Shown one piece after another: positions 10,501 through 22,515 of a stretch of 61,281 nt of DNA; the stretch's first letter is position 1; every line of letters begins with the position of its first letter. Below the pieces are notes generated by a model, which was not told the DNA's origin, did not search any database, and saw only the letters and a list, made by a program, of their open reading frames with translations. The stretch covers positions 1 through 61,281 of the forward strand of contig NZ_MCRJ01000006.1 of assembly GCF_001720135.1 (NCBI RefSeq), in the 5' to 3' direction. Position numbers and translations under genes: made by a program. This DNA is from Methylobrevis pamukkalensis (GTDB lineage Bacteria; Pseudomonadota; Alphaproteobacteria; Rhizobiales; Pleomorphomonadaceae).

Positions 10501-13500
10501 AGGGCGATGCCGACCCGGTCGCCGCGCCCGATGCCCATTGCCCCAAGATGCCGCGCAAGGCGGGCGGAGCGATCGAGAAGGCCGCCGGCGGTGAGGCGCA
10601 TCGTCCGGTGGCTGACGGCAATGGCGTCCGGTGCTGCGGCGAGCGCGGCGAGGACGCGGCCGTGCAGCGTCGCGTCGGAGCGGGATGCGGCGATTCCAGC
10701 GGCATCGAAGGCGCGCAGCTGCCGGCGCTCGGCCGCCGAGACCATCGACAGTTCGCGGAGCGGCCGCTCCGGTTCGGCAACCACCGCCTTCAAGAGGGTG
10801 GCAAAGGCGTCGGCCATCGCCGCGATGGTGTCGCGGGTGAACAGGTCGGTGCGGTATTCGATCCGGCAGACGAGACCCTCGCGGGCATCGCGGACATGGA
10901 GGGCGATGTCGGTCTTCGCCGTGTGATCGGGCAGGGGCAGCGGCTCGAAGCCGAAGCCGGCGGGCCGCGCGACCGGGCGCCGCTCGTCGGCCTGCCAGAC
11001 GAACATTGCCTGGAACAGCGGCGTGTGGCTCCAGCTTCGCGGCAGGTCGAGGGCATCGACCACGGCCTCGAAGGGTGCCTCCTGATTGGCGAAGCCGTCG
11101 AGCACGGTGGCGCGGGTGCGGGCGAGAAGCTGCGCGAAACTGTCGTCCGGCCGGCGGCGCAGGCGGAAGGCGAGGGTATTGACGAACATGCCGACGACGC
11201 CTTCGAGATCGGCGTGCGGGCGCTGGGCGACCGGCGTGCCGACCACCACGTCGTCGCTGGCCGCATAGCGCCCGAGCAGGATCGCGAACACGGCGAGCAC
11301 GGCCATGAACGGCGTCGCCCCGGCCCGGGTCGCGAGCGCCTTCAGCCGCTCCGTGGTCGCCTCGTCGAGGCGCAGGCGCAGGCTGTCGCCGGCAAAGCCC
11401 TGGAGCGCCGGGCGGGGAAAATCGGTCGGCAGGTCGAGCAGTGCCGGCGCGCCGGCAAGTTCCTGCCGCCACCAGGCGATCTGCGGCGCGGTGGCCAGCG
11501 TCCGCTGCCAGGCGGCAAAGTCGGCATAGCGCAGCGGCAGCGGCGGCAGGGCGATCGGCCGGCCGTCGTCGAGATCCCGGCAGATACGGGCCAGATCGCG
11601 CAGGAGGATCGTCATCGACAGGGCGTCGGCGATGATGTGATGGAGCACGAGCAGGAGGACATGCGCGCCGGGGGCGGGCGAAAACACCGCCACCCGGAAC
11701 AGCGGTCCTGCGGCGAGGTCGAACGGCCGGCGCGCCTCGGCGAGCAGCGCCGCCTCCAGCTCCTCGGCCGGAACGGCGCGGACGCCTAGCGACACGGACA
11801 GGCGCGGCAGGACGTCCACGGACGGTTTTCCGCCCGCGTCGGGATAGCGGCTGCGCAGCATCTCGTGACGGTCGGCGAGATGTTCGAAGGCGATTGCGAG
11901 ACGAGGAAGGTCCGGCGTGCCGGTCAGGCGCACGGCCACGGGCATGTTGTAGAAGGGATTTTCCGGTTCGAGACGGGCAAGCGCCCACTGCCGCTGCTGG
12001 GCAAAGGAGAGAAGGGGCTCCGCATTTGCGCCAAGCCGCGGGATCGCCACCGAGCGGGCATCCGGCGCGGCGATCCGGTCGAGCTCCGCGCAGAAATCGG
12101 CAAGCCGCGGCCTTTCGAACAGGCAGCGCAGCGGCGGGGCGGCGCCGAAGATCGGCGTCAGCCGGCCGGTCATCCGCGCGGCGAGCAGGGAATGGCCGCC
12201 GAGGTCGAAGAAATGCCCGTCGCGCGAGACCCTCGGCATGTCGAGGATCTCGGCCCAGAGATCGGCGACCAGCGCTTCGGTGGCGGTGCGCGGCGGGGTG
12301 AAACCCGCGTCCGGCGCACTCTCCCGCGTGACGGCCGGCAGGCGCTTGCGATCGATCTTGCCGTTGGCGTTGAGCGCGAAGGTCTCGACGGCCACGAAGA
12401 TCGACGGGATCATGTAGGCGGGCAGGCGGCCGGCGAGGAAGCCGCGCAGGTCCGCCACCTCCAGCGGCGCGCCGGCCACGGCGGGACGGCAATAGGCGAC
12501 GAGGTCGCCGTCGTCCGCCGCGTCCTCCCGGTGCAGCACCACCACCGCCTGGGCAATGCCGGGCGCGTCCGAGAGTGCGGCCTCGATGTCGGAGAGCTCG
12601 ATGCGGAAGCCGCGCAGCTTCACCTGGAAGTCGAGGCGGCCGAGATAGACGAGGCTGCCGTCGGCAAGCCGGCGCGCCGCGTCGCCGGTCCTGTAGAGGC
12701 GGGCGGAGCGGTCTGCCGCGAAGGGATCGGGCAGGAAGGCCGCCGCCGTCAGGTCCGGCCGGCCGAGATAGCCGGGGCTGAGGCCGAGGCGCCGATGAAG
12801 AGTTCGCCGACGACGCCGGGCGGCACCGGCTGGAGGTGGCGGTCGAGGACGTGAAGCTCGGTGTTGGTGATCGGCATCCCGATCGGCACGGCGGCGCCAT
12901 CCGCATCTTCGGGCCGGATCCGGATCGCCGCCGACCAGATGGTGGTCTCGGTCGGGCCGTAGAGATTCCAGAGTTCGCCGCGGCCCGCGAGCAGCCGCCG
13001 GGCAAGCGCCGGGTCCAGCGCCTCGCCGCCGCAGAGCATGCGGAAACCGGTTGGCGCGCGCCAGCCGCCGTCGGCCAGCAGCCGCCAGGTGGAGGGCGTC
13101 GCCTGCATCATCGTCGCGCCGCGCGCGCCGAGCAGGCGGGCGAGTTCCGCGTCGTCATAGACCACATGCGGCCCGGCGATCACCAGCTTGCCGCCGACGA
13201 GCAGCGGCAGCAGCAGTTCCAGCGCGGCGATGTCGAAGGCAGGCGTCGTGACGGCGACCAGCACGTCGTCCTCGCTCATGCCCGGCGCCTCGGCCATGCT
13301 GACGAGCAGGTTGAGCAGCGCGCGCCGGGTGACCGGCACCCCCTTCGGCCGGCCCGTGGAGCCGGAGGTGAAGATGGCATAGGCAAGATCGTCCGGGCCG
13401 ACGTGGCGTGCGGGCCGAACCGGGTCCAGCGCCGCGATGTCCTCCGCTTCGGCGGCAAGATCGATCAGCGGGCAGGGCGGATCGAGCGCGAGCGCCGGCA

Positions 13501-15274
13501 CGGTGCCTGCTACGTCCCTCACCAGCATCAGCGCCGCGTTGCCGTCCTCGACCGAGGCGACGAGCCGCGCCGGGGGATGGGCCGGGTCGAGCGGGATATA
13601 GGCGGCGCCGAGCTTCAGCACCGCCAGCAGCGCGACGACGAGGTCGGTGCCGCGCGGCAGGCAGACGGCGATCCGCGGCTGGCCGCCGCGCTGCGGCAGA
13701 TGCCGGGCAAGATGGGCGGCCAGACGGTTCGCCCGCGCGTCGAGATCGGCATAGCTCGTCGCCTCGTCCTCGAAGACGACGGCGACCGCCTCGCCGCGGG
13801 CGGCGGCACGCGCCTCGATCAGGGTCGCGATGTCCTCATCCGGCAGGGCACGCGCGGTGTCGTTGCGGCGCGCGTCTGCGGCGCGCTCGTCGTCGAGCCT
13901 GAGATCGAGGCGGCCGAGCGGCGCCTGCGGCATTGCCGTCAGCTGCGTGAGCAGCGCCACGAAGCGGCGGGCGAGGCGGTCGATGGTGCCGGCGTGGAAG
14001 AGATCGGTGCGGTATTCGAACACGCCGGTCAGATGCTCGCCCTCGTACATGTCGAGGGCGATGTCGAAGCGGGCGGCGCGGTTGCCGAAGCTCACCGGCG
14101 CGATGTCGAGGCCGGGCAAGCGCCCTGCGGCGGGCTCGGCGCCATGCAGCACGAACATCGCCTGGAACAGGGCATTGTGGCTCAGCGTGCGCGGCACTTC
14201 GAGCGCGTCGACCACCCGCTCGAACGGCACCTGCTGATGGGCGAAGGCGGCGACGGCCGTGTCGCGGACCCGGCCGAGCACGCGCTCGAAGCTGTCGTCG
14301 TCGCGAAAGCGGGTGCGGAAGACGAGATTGTTGACGAACAGGCCGACCACGTCGCGCAGCTCGGCGCGGTCGCGGTTGGAGACGGTCGAGCCGACGCAGA
14401 TGTCATCGGCGCCCGAAAGCCGGTGCAGCAGGATCTGGAAGGCGGCGAGCAGAACCATGAAGGGCGTGGCGCCGGCGGCGCGGGCGAGCCGGCCGATGGC
14501 GGCGGCAAGATCGCGGTCGAGGGCAAAGGCGTGGCGGGCGCCCTCGAAGCTCTGCACGGCCGGCCGGGCAAGATCCGTCGGCAGCGGCAGGAGGTCGGGC
14601 GCGTCTGCCAGTTCGCGGCGCCAGTAATCGAGTTCGGCATCGAGATCGGCGGTCCGGCCGCGCTGCCAGGCGGCATAGTCCGGATACTGGATCTGCAGCG
14701 GCGGCAGCGGCGCGGCCTCGTCGGCCTGGAGGCGGACGATCTCGCGCAGGAGAATGCCCAGGGAGGCATAGTCGGCGGCGATGTGGTGGACGACGACGGC
14801 CAGCACATGGTCCTCCGGCCCGGCTGCCAGCAGGGCGGCGCGCAGCAGCGGCCCCTGTTCGAGGTCGAAGGGCTGGTCGACCAGCGCCGCAAGGCGGGCG
14901 GCGAGTGCCTGCGCGTTGGCGACGGTCTCGCGGCGCAGGCCGAGGGACCGCGGCGGATCGATCACCTGCGCCGGCACGCCGTCCCGGGTCACGAAGCGCG
15001 TGCGCAGGCTCTCGTGGCGGGCGACCACCGCGTCGAGGCCGCGGGCCAGCCGCGCCGCGTCGAGACGGCCCTTGAGCCGCATCGCCATCGGGATCGTATA
15101 GACCCGGCTTTCCGGCTCCAGCCGGTCGACGAACCACAGCCGCTCCTGCGCAAAGCTCAGGGGAAAGCTCCGCGGCCGGGCGCTGGCGCCGGTCTTCGGC
15201 GTCTCGGCCAGCAGCCGGGCGAGCAGGGCGCGCTTTTCCTCGGCCGTCAGGGCCGAAATGTCCGTCGTGGTCAC
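7560..15274 (-). CDS. NRPS, two modules: C-A(Gly)-T-C-A(Ala-like)-T-E; apparent frameshift
   Basis: About 2571 residues after restoring one base near 12790. Order: C1 (about 40-470; HHIAADY 163-169, final Gly replaced), A1 (about 480-985), T1 (FFDLGGHSLL, Ser1029), C2 (about 1090-1525; HHIIADA 1212-1218), A2 (about 1550-2055), T2 (FFSLGGDSIL) and a C-terminal epimerase (about 2155-2571; HHLVVDG). By eye the A1 pocket reads D-I-L-Q-L-G-L-I-W, the standard glycine code. A2 reads D-L-F-N-C-A-L-T-Y, one change from the alanine code DLFNNALTY. So Gly then D-Ala (or another small residue) is predicted. The frame break falls between GELFIGG and LSPGYLGRPDL inside A1. The start overlaps the upstream NRPS stop by 4 nt. 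Confidence 0.9.
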
Positions 15275-18200
15275 GACAGGGTCTCCTCTCGTTCGGCCAG
15301 AAGGCGGGCGAGCAGGGTGTCGACCTCGTCCTCGGCGAGGGCGTCGGTCGCCGCCGGTCCTGCTGCGACAGGGATTGCCTCGGCTCGTGTCGGCTGCCCG
15401 GCGGCCCTGGCCGTCTCCACCAGCGCCGCCTGCGCGCGGGGGGTGAGCGCGCCGAAGATCCCGGCGATGGAGAGTTCGATGCCGAAGGTCTGCTGCAGGC
15501 GGGTGAGGAGGCGCATCGCGGTCAGCGAATTGCCGCCGGCCGCGAAGAAATTGTCCTCGACGCCGAGGGCGTGGTCGCCGAGCAACTCGTGCCAGAGGCC
15601 GAGCACCTGGGTTTCGACGGCATTGGCCGGGGCGACCACCCGCTGCCGGCCGGGGCCGGGCTCGGGCAGCGCCTTGCGGTCAACCTTGCCGTTGGACGAC
15701 AGCGGCAGGCGCTCCAGAACGACGATGTCGCGCGGGACCATGTGGGCCGGAAGCCGCCCGGCGAGGAAGGTCGCAAGCGCCTCCGGCAGGCTGTCGCCGC
15801 CGGCCGTGCCGCTCCGCCAGATCGCGCTCCAGCCGGGCTCGATGGCGCCGCCGGCCAGCGCATGCACCGGCAGGCGTTCCTCGCCGAGCCCGAGGCCGGC
15901 GGCAAGCGCCGCGGCATCGAAGCCGCCGAGGGGGCAGAGGCCGAGGTCGAGCGCGGGGGCCTCGGTCATCAGCAACTGGCCGGCGTAGCCAGCCTCCAGC
16001 AGGCAGAAGTCCCGCGCCCGGTCATCGTAGAGCGCGGTGACCGGCGCGGTGTCGGCGACGAGGACGATGGTGAAGGGGGCCGTGCCGGCAAGATCGGCGC
16101 TGCTGCCGAAGGCCTCGATCCATTGTCCCGACGCGGACGTGGCGAGCGGCAAGAGCCGATGGCGGGGGGCATCATGGCGATAGGCGCCAGCGGCGAGTCC
16201 CGCCACGGTCTCCCGGCCGACGAGGACGATCGCCTCCAGCGGATAGAGGCTGCCGGCCGAGGGGTAGCGGTGTTTCGGCAGGGGCGCGCCGTCGACGGCG
16301 ATGCCGCACAGGGTCGCCAGCAGCGCGCCGAGCCGGTCGAGGGACACGGGCTCGGCCTTGAATCGGCGGTGGCTCTGCCGGGCGAGCATCGGTGCGGGGT
16401 CGACAGTACCGCCGGGCAGGGCGATCGCCGCGGCGTCGTCTGCCGCATCGGCCTGCGCCGCACCGCCGGCCGCGCGCCGCGCCTTCACCGCGAGGCGGCC
16501 GCTCTCGGTGCCTGCCGGCAAACGCGGAACCACATAGGCCGCCAGCGCGGGCGGCGTTCCTGTCGCCACGACGACGGCCTCGGCGATGGCCGGATGCCCG
16601 GTCAATGCCGCCTCGATCTCGCCGGGCTCGATCCGGAAGCCGTTGATCTTCATCTGGAAGTCGGCGCGGCCGAGGAATTCGAGCACGCCGTCACGGACCC
16701 GGCCAAGGTCGCCGGTGTCGTAGAGCAGGCTTGCGCCGGCCGCTGCGGCCTCGGGAGTGGCGAAGGGGTCGGGCACGAAGCGTTCGGCGGTCAGCGCCGG
16801 GCGGTTCCAGTAGCCGCGCGCAACGCCGGTGCCGCCGATGAACAGGCGGCCGGTCACCCACGGCGGGCAGGGCCGCATCGCGTCGTCGAGCACATGCCAG
16901 GTCTGGTTGGCGAGCGGCCGGCCGTAGGGCACGCTGGTCCAGTCCGGACCGACGTCCTCGGCCGGATGGAAAATCGACCAGATCGAGGCCTCGGTCGCCC
17001 CGCCGAGGCTGACGATCTGCGCGCCCGCCAGATGCCGGCGCAGGGCGGCCGGCAAGGCGAGCGGGATCCAGTCGCCGCTCATCATCACCAGCCGCAGCGG
17101 CGGGGCCGCGCCGCCGCCGTCCATCTCGGCGGCGAGAAGCTGGGCGAGCGCCGGCACCGAGTTCCAGACGGTGACGCGGTGGCGGACGAGAAGATCGCGC
17201 CAGCGGGCGGTGTTGCGGGCCTCCTCTGCGGTCGGCACCACCACGGCGCCGCCGGAGGCGAGCGGGCCGAACAGGTCGTAGACCGAGAGATCGAAGCTCA
17301 GCGACGAGAGGGCGAACACCCGGTCGTCCGCGCCGACGCCGAAGCGGCGGTTGATGTCGGCGATGGTGTTGAGGGCGCCGCGATGGTCGATCATCACGCC
17401 CTTCGGCCGGCCGGTGGAGCCGGAGGTGAAGATCACGTAGCAAGATCGGTAGCACGGGTTGCGACGGGCGCCGGCAGTTCGCCCGCGCACGCCGGAACGG
17501 CGACCCGGATCACGTCGGCCGGCCAATTCTCGTTGTCTCCTTCGTCCGCGCAGACGAGAAGGCGGGCGCCGGTGTCGGCCATCAGTTCGTCGCGGCGCGC
17601 GCGCGGCAGGTCCGGATCGATCGGCACGTAGGCGGCGCCGGAGGCCATGACGCCGAGGGCGGCGACGACCTGCGCCGGGCCTTTTTCCAGCGAGATCGCC
17701 ACGAGGTCGTTCGGCCGGGCCCCGAGGGCCTGCAGCCGGGCGGCGAGCGCGCGCGCGCGGCCGGCGAGATCGCCGAAAGTCAGCTCAAGTCCGCCGCCGA
17801 AGACGGCGGGGCGATCCGGCGCGGCGTCGGCCACATGGAAGATACCGTCGTGGAGCCGGCCGTCCGCGCCGTCGAGCGCCAGCACCGCGTCCCGGTTCAT
17901 CGCCGCGCAGGGCCCGTCGCCGACGAGGTCCACGCGCATATCCCAGGCCGAGGTCTTGCGGGCGAGCCGGGTGAGCAGGTCGGCATAGGCGGCGAACATG
18001 TCGTCGAGCAGGCCCGCCGGGAACAGGTCCTCGACCGCGTCCCAGTTGCAGACGAGGGCGCCGTCGATCTCGCTCGCCTGATGGTCGAGCGTCACCTGCG
18101 GCGTCTGGCTCACGCTGTCGACGAGGCGGACGCGAAGGGACGGTCGGTCGCCTGCGGCGCGGTCTGGTTGAGGGTGCTGGTGAAGACGACGGGCATCAGG

Positions 18201-21200
18201 CCGGCGACCGGCCGGTTCTGCCGCCGCGCCAGATCGCGCAGCACCCGGATGCCGCCGACCGCGCGGTGGTCGAGGTCGTCCCAGAGCCGGTCCTGCAGCC
18301 GCTTCGCCCGGTCCACGAAGGCCTCCACGCCGGACATGTCGACGCCGAGCAGCATGGAGGAGGTGAAGTCGCCGACCACGCCGCCGATCTCGGGGTGCAG
18401 CGGCGGGCGGTTGAACAGGGTGAGATTGAGCGTGAACGCCGGCCGGCGGCTCCAGCGCGCGAGCACTTCGGCGAAGACGGCAAGCACCGCGGCGGTCGGC
18501 GTCAGGCCGGCCGAAGCCGCGTGGCTGCGGAAGGCGCGCCAGTCCTCCCGCGGCAAGCTGACGGAGCGGCGCCGGAAGCAGATTTCGGCAAGCTGCGCGG
18601 GCGTGCGGACCATCGGCAGGTCGGGCGCCGGCGGAAGGTCGTCCAGCCGTGCCTGCCAGTGGTCCAGCGCGCGGGCAAAGCCGAGGCCTTGCTTGGCGGC
18701 CTTCTCGGCCAGCACGCAGTCACGGAAGGACAAGGCGAGCGGCGGCAGGTCGCGGCCGGCGACGAGGTCAGCGAACTCGCGGGCGAGCAGGCGGAACGAC
18801 CAGGCGTCGCCGATCAGCACGTCGAAACTGACGAACAGCCGCAGCCGGCCGCCGTCGAGACGCGCCGCCTCGACGTGGAACAGCGGCCAGCGGTCCGGCG
18901 AGAAGACGTGGTGGGACAGCCGGGCGCGGATCTCCGCAAGCTGGCGGTCGGCGTCGGCAACATCGCGCAGGTCGGCGACGGGCAGGCGCCAGTCCGGCGT
19001 CTCCGGCAATACGCGCTGCTCTCCTTCGGGCGTGACCACGGCGCTCAGCATCTCGTGGCGCGCGATCAGGCGGAGGATCGCGGCCTCGGCCATGTCTGGG
19101 TCAAGGCCGGTGACGTCGAACTCGCGATAGGCGTGGGCGCCGACGCTGCCGAGCTCGAAGACGCTGCTGCGGCCGAGCCAGTAGGCATGCTGGATGTCGG
19201 TGAGCGGGAAGGGCGCATGCCGCCCCGCCGGGTCCGGCACGATCTGCGGGCGGGCGTCATCCTCCCGCCGGGACGCGGCGGCAATCTCGCGGGCAAGGCC
19301 GGCGACGGTCGGGCTGCGGAACAGCGCCTTCAGCGGCAGGTCGACCCCGAAGCTCTCCTCGATCCGGGCGATGATGCGGATCGCCAGCAGCGAATGGCCG
19401 CCGAGATCGAAGAAGCCGTCCTCGACGCCGATGTCGGCCACGCCGAGCACCTCGGACCAGATCGCGGCCAGACGCGACTCGGCGGCGTCGCGCGGCGCGA
19501 CGCGTACTCCGCTTGCCTCTGCGGCCTCCACCGCCGGGAGGGCAGCGCGGTCGATCTTGCCGTTCGGCAGATGCGGCAGGGTGGCGAGCAGGCACCAGCG
19601 GTCCGGCACCAGATGGGCCGGCAGCAAGGCGGCAAGGGCGGCGCGGAGCCCGGCGGCCTCCAGCGAGGCGCCGGCTTTGGCCGCCACATGGGCGACGAGG
19701 CGGCGGTCCGGATCGCCGGGCGCGCCTGAGACGGTGACGACGGCCTCGGCGACGTCCGGCAGGGCTTCGAGATGGTGCTCGATCTCGCCGGTCTCGATGC
19801 GGAAGCCGCGCAGCTTCACCTGATGGTCGAGGCGGCCGAGGAAATCGAGCCCGCCATCGGCGCGGCGGCGCACCCGGTCGCCGGTGCGGTAGAGCCGTTC
19901 GCCGGACGCGGCCGCGAAGGGATCGGGCCGGAAGCGGGCCTCGGTGTCCTCGGGGCGGCCGAGATAGCCGCGCGCAAGGCCGGCGCCGCCAAGGTGCAGC
20001 TCCCCGGCAAGGCCGTCCGGGCGCAGGCGGCCGGCGCGGTCGCGCACGAGGGCGCGGGTGCCGGGCAAGGGGTGGCCGATGGGAACCGGGCCGCTTTCTG
20101 CGGGCAGATCGTGGAGCGCGGCGCCGGTGGAATAGGTCGTGTCCTCGGAGGGGCCGTAGAGGTTGAAGATCCGCAGGCCGCGCGGGTCGGCGCGCAGGGC
20201 CTCCAGCAGCGCCGGCGGCAGCGGTTCGCCGGCAAGGTTCACCGTCGTCACACTGGCCGGGAGGTCGTGATGGCGCAGCAGCTCGCGCAGCAGGCTCGGC
20301 ACGGTGTTGACCAGCGTGACGCCGGCCGCTACCGGCAGGCGCGGCAGGGCCAGCAGGGTGTCGGCGATCACCACCCGGCCGCCGTGGCCGAGCGGCGCGA
20401 AGATCTCGAACACCGAGAGATCGAAGCAGATCGAGGTGGAGGCCAGCACGCCGGAGAGGTCGGCGGCGGAATAGGTGTCCCGTGCCCAGGCGAGGCGGGC
20501 GAGCGCGTTGCGGTGCGCGATAACGACACCCTTCGGCCGCCCAGTCGAGCCGGAGGTGTAGATGACATAGGCGAGATCGTCGGGGCCGGCCTGCCGGAGC
20601 GGCGCGCTCGAGGGCGGCGGCAGATGCTCCGGATCGATCACGTCGAGCGGGCGCGTGGAGGCGAAGGGCAGGCGGCCGTCGTCGGCGATCACCACGTCGA
20701 GGCCGGCGTCATGGGTGATGAAATCGAGGCGGTCCGCCGGATAATCCGGATCGAGCGGCACATAGGCGGCGCCGGCCTTGAGGATGCCGAGCAGGGCGGA
20801 AACGAGGCCGGGCCGGCGGCGCATGGCGATGCCGACGCGGCAGTCCGGGCCGGTGATGCGAGGGGCGAGCGCGGCGGCGATCCGGTCGGCGGCCGCCATC
20901 AGGTCGGCGTAGGTGAGGGTCGTCCGGCCATCGGTCACGGCGGGCGCTGCGGGATGCGGGCGGCCTGCGCCGCGACCAGGTCATGGATCGTCGCGGCGTC
21001 CGGCATCGCGAGGGCAGGGCCGGCTGCAGCGGCGATCGCCGCGCGGGTCTCGTCCGGCGACAGCAGCGCGAGGGTGGAGAGCCGGCGGGCCGGATCGGCG
21101 ACGATCTGGCCGAGCAGCCGTTCGTACCAGCACGCCAGCCGGGCGATGGTCGGCGCGTCGAACAGGTCGCTGGCGTATTCGATGCGGCCGGCGATGTCCT

Positions 21201-22515
21201 CGCCGCTGTCCTCGAGGTTGAAGCGCAGCTCGTATTTCGCCGCGCGTTCCTCGAAGGGATAGCGCTCTAGGCTGAGGTCGCCGGGCGCGGTCGCCGCGAA
21301 CACGGTGTGCTGGAGGTCGAATTTCGCCTGGAACAGCGGTGTCATCTCGCCCAGGCGCCGTTCGGGGTTGAGGGCTTCGACGATCCGCTCGAAGGGCACG
21401 TCCTGACGGGCAAGGCCGCCGCGCACCGTCTCGTCGACGCGCGTCAGCAGGGCGCCGAAATCCGGGTCGCCGGCCAGATCGCTGCGCAGCACCAGCGTGT
21501 TGACCAGCGGGCCGACCATGCCCTGCGTCTCCGGCCGGTCGCGGTTGGCGACCTCGCTGCCGACGACGATGTCGTCGCTGTCGGTGACGAGGTGGAGCAG
21601 CGTCTTGAAGCCGGCAAGCAGCAGCGTGAACAGGCTGACGCCGCGCCGGCGGGCAAGTTCGCGCAGCCGCAGTGCCAGATCGCGGTCGAGGGCGACGGGA
21701 TGGCGGCCGCCGCCGTGGCCGGCGACGGCGCCGCGCGGGCGGTCGAACGGCAGGTCGAGCACCGGCAGCGGGCCGGTGAGGCGCTCCGTCCAGTAGCCGA
21801 GCTGGTCGGCGAGCCGGTCGCCGGCCAGATCCTCGGCCTGCCACAGCGCCCAGTCTGCATATTGAACCGGCAGGTCGGCCAGCACCGGGTCGCGGTCGGC
21901 AACGGCAGCGGCGTAGAGCTCGGCAAGATCGCGCACGAACACGGTCATCGACCAGCGGTCGCCGGAAATGTGGTGGAGGCCGAAGGCGAGCAGGTGGCGG
22001 TCCGCGCCAAGGCGGATCAGCCGGACCCGCAGCGGCGGGCCGGCAAGGTCGAAGGGCGTGGCGGCGAGATCCTCGATCCGCAGCCTCGCCTCGGTCTCGG
22101 GATCGCTTGAGGCGGAGAGATCGTCGATGTCGATCGGGATCGGTCCCGCCGGATCGATCACCTGGCGCGGCTCGCCGTGGTCGCCGGGCTTGAAACGCGT
22201 CCGCAGCGGTTCGTGGCGGCGGACCAGTGCCTCGACCGCGCGGCCGAGCGCCGCCCTGTCGAGCGGGCCGCCGAGGCGCAGCACGGTCGTCATGTTGTAG
22301 GCGGTGCTATCCGGATCGAGCCGTTGGATGAACCAGAGCCGCCGCTGGGCAGAGGACAGCGGCAGGTCGGTGAGACCCGGCGGACGCGGCCGGATCGCCG
22401 TCCGGCTCCGTGCGCCGGGCCCGTTGTCGGACAGGCCCCGATCGGCGAGCTTCTGCTCGAACAGCGCCCGGCGCTCGGGCGAGAGGGTGGCGAGCTTGCG
22501 GTAGAATTCGTTCAC
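15271..22515 (-). CDS. NRPS, two modules: C-A(Ala)-T-Cy-A(Cys)/Ox-T, thiazole-forming; three apparent frameshifts
   Basis: About 2415 residues after restoring three bases (near 20941, 18131 and 17440). Order: C (HHISGDR 181-187), A1 (about 520-1000) with pocket D-L-F-N-N-A-L-T-Y (alanine code), T (FFDLGGHSLLA), heterocyclisation domain (FPLTDIQHAYWLGR; DVLIGDAWS fits DxxxxDxxS; C-terminal SQTPQVTLDHQ), A2 with pocket D-L-Y-N-M-S-L-I-W (cysteine type), and a final T (FFAAGGNSL). Between A8 and A10 of A2 lies an inserted FMN-dependent oxidase domain (about 2040-2255; HRYPSAGSLYPLEA, LLEAGYAGQ, LGLCPLGGFD). This set cyclises cysteine to thiazoline and oxidises it to thiazole, giving an Ala-thiazole unit. 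The start is 4 nt inside the PKS stop. Confidence 0.9.

Noticed and set aside
10243..13005. A 920-residue minus-strand frame overlapping the NRPS
   Set aside because: Arg/Pro-rich frame-shifted shadow of the real NRPS, with no NRPS motif in frame beyond a short A-domain stretch near its start that belongs to the neighbouring frame break.
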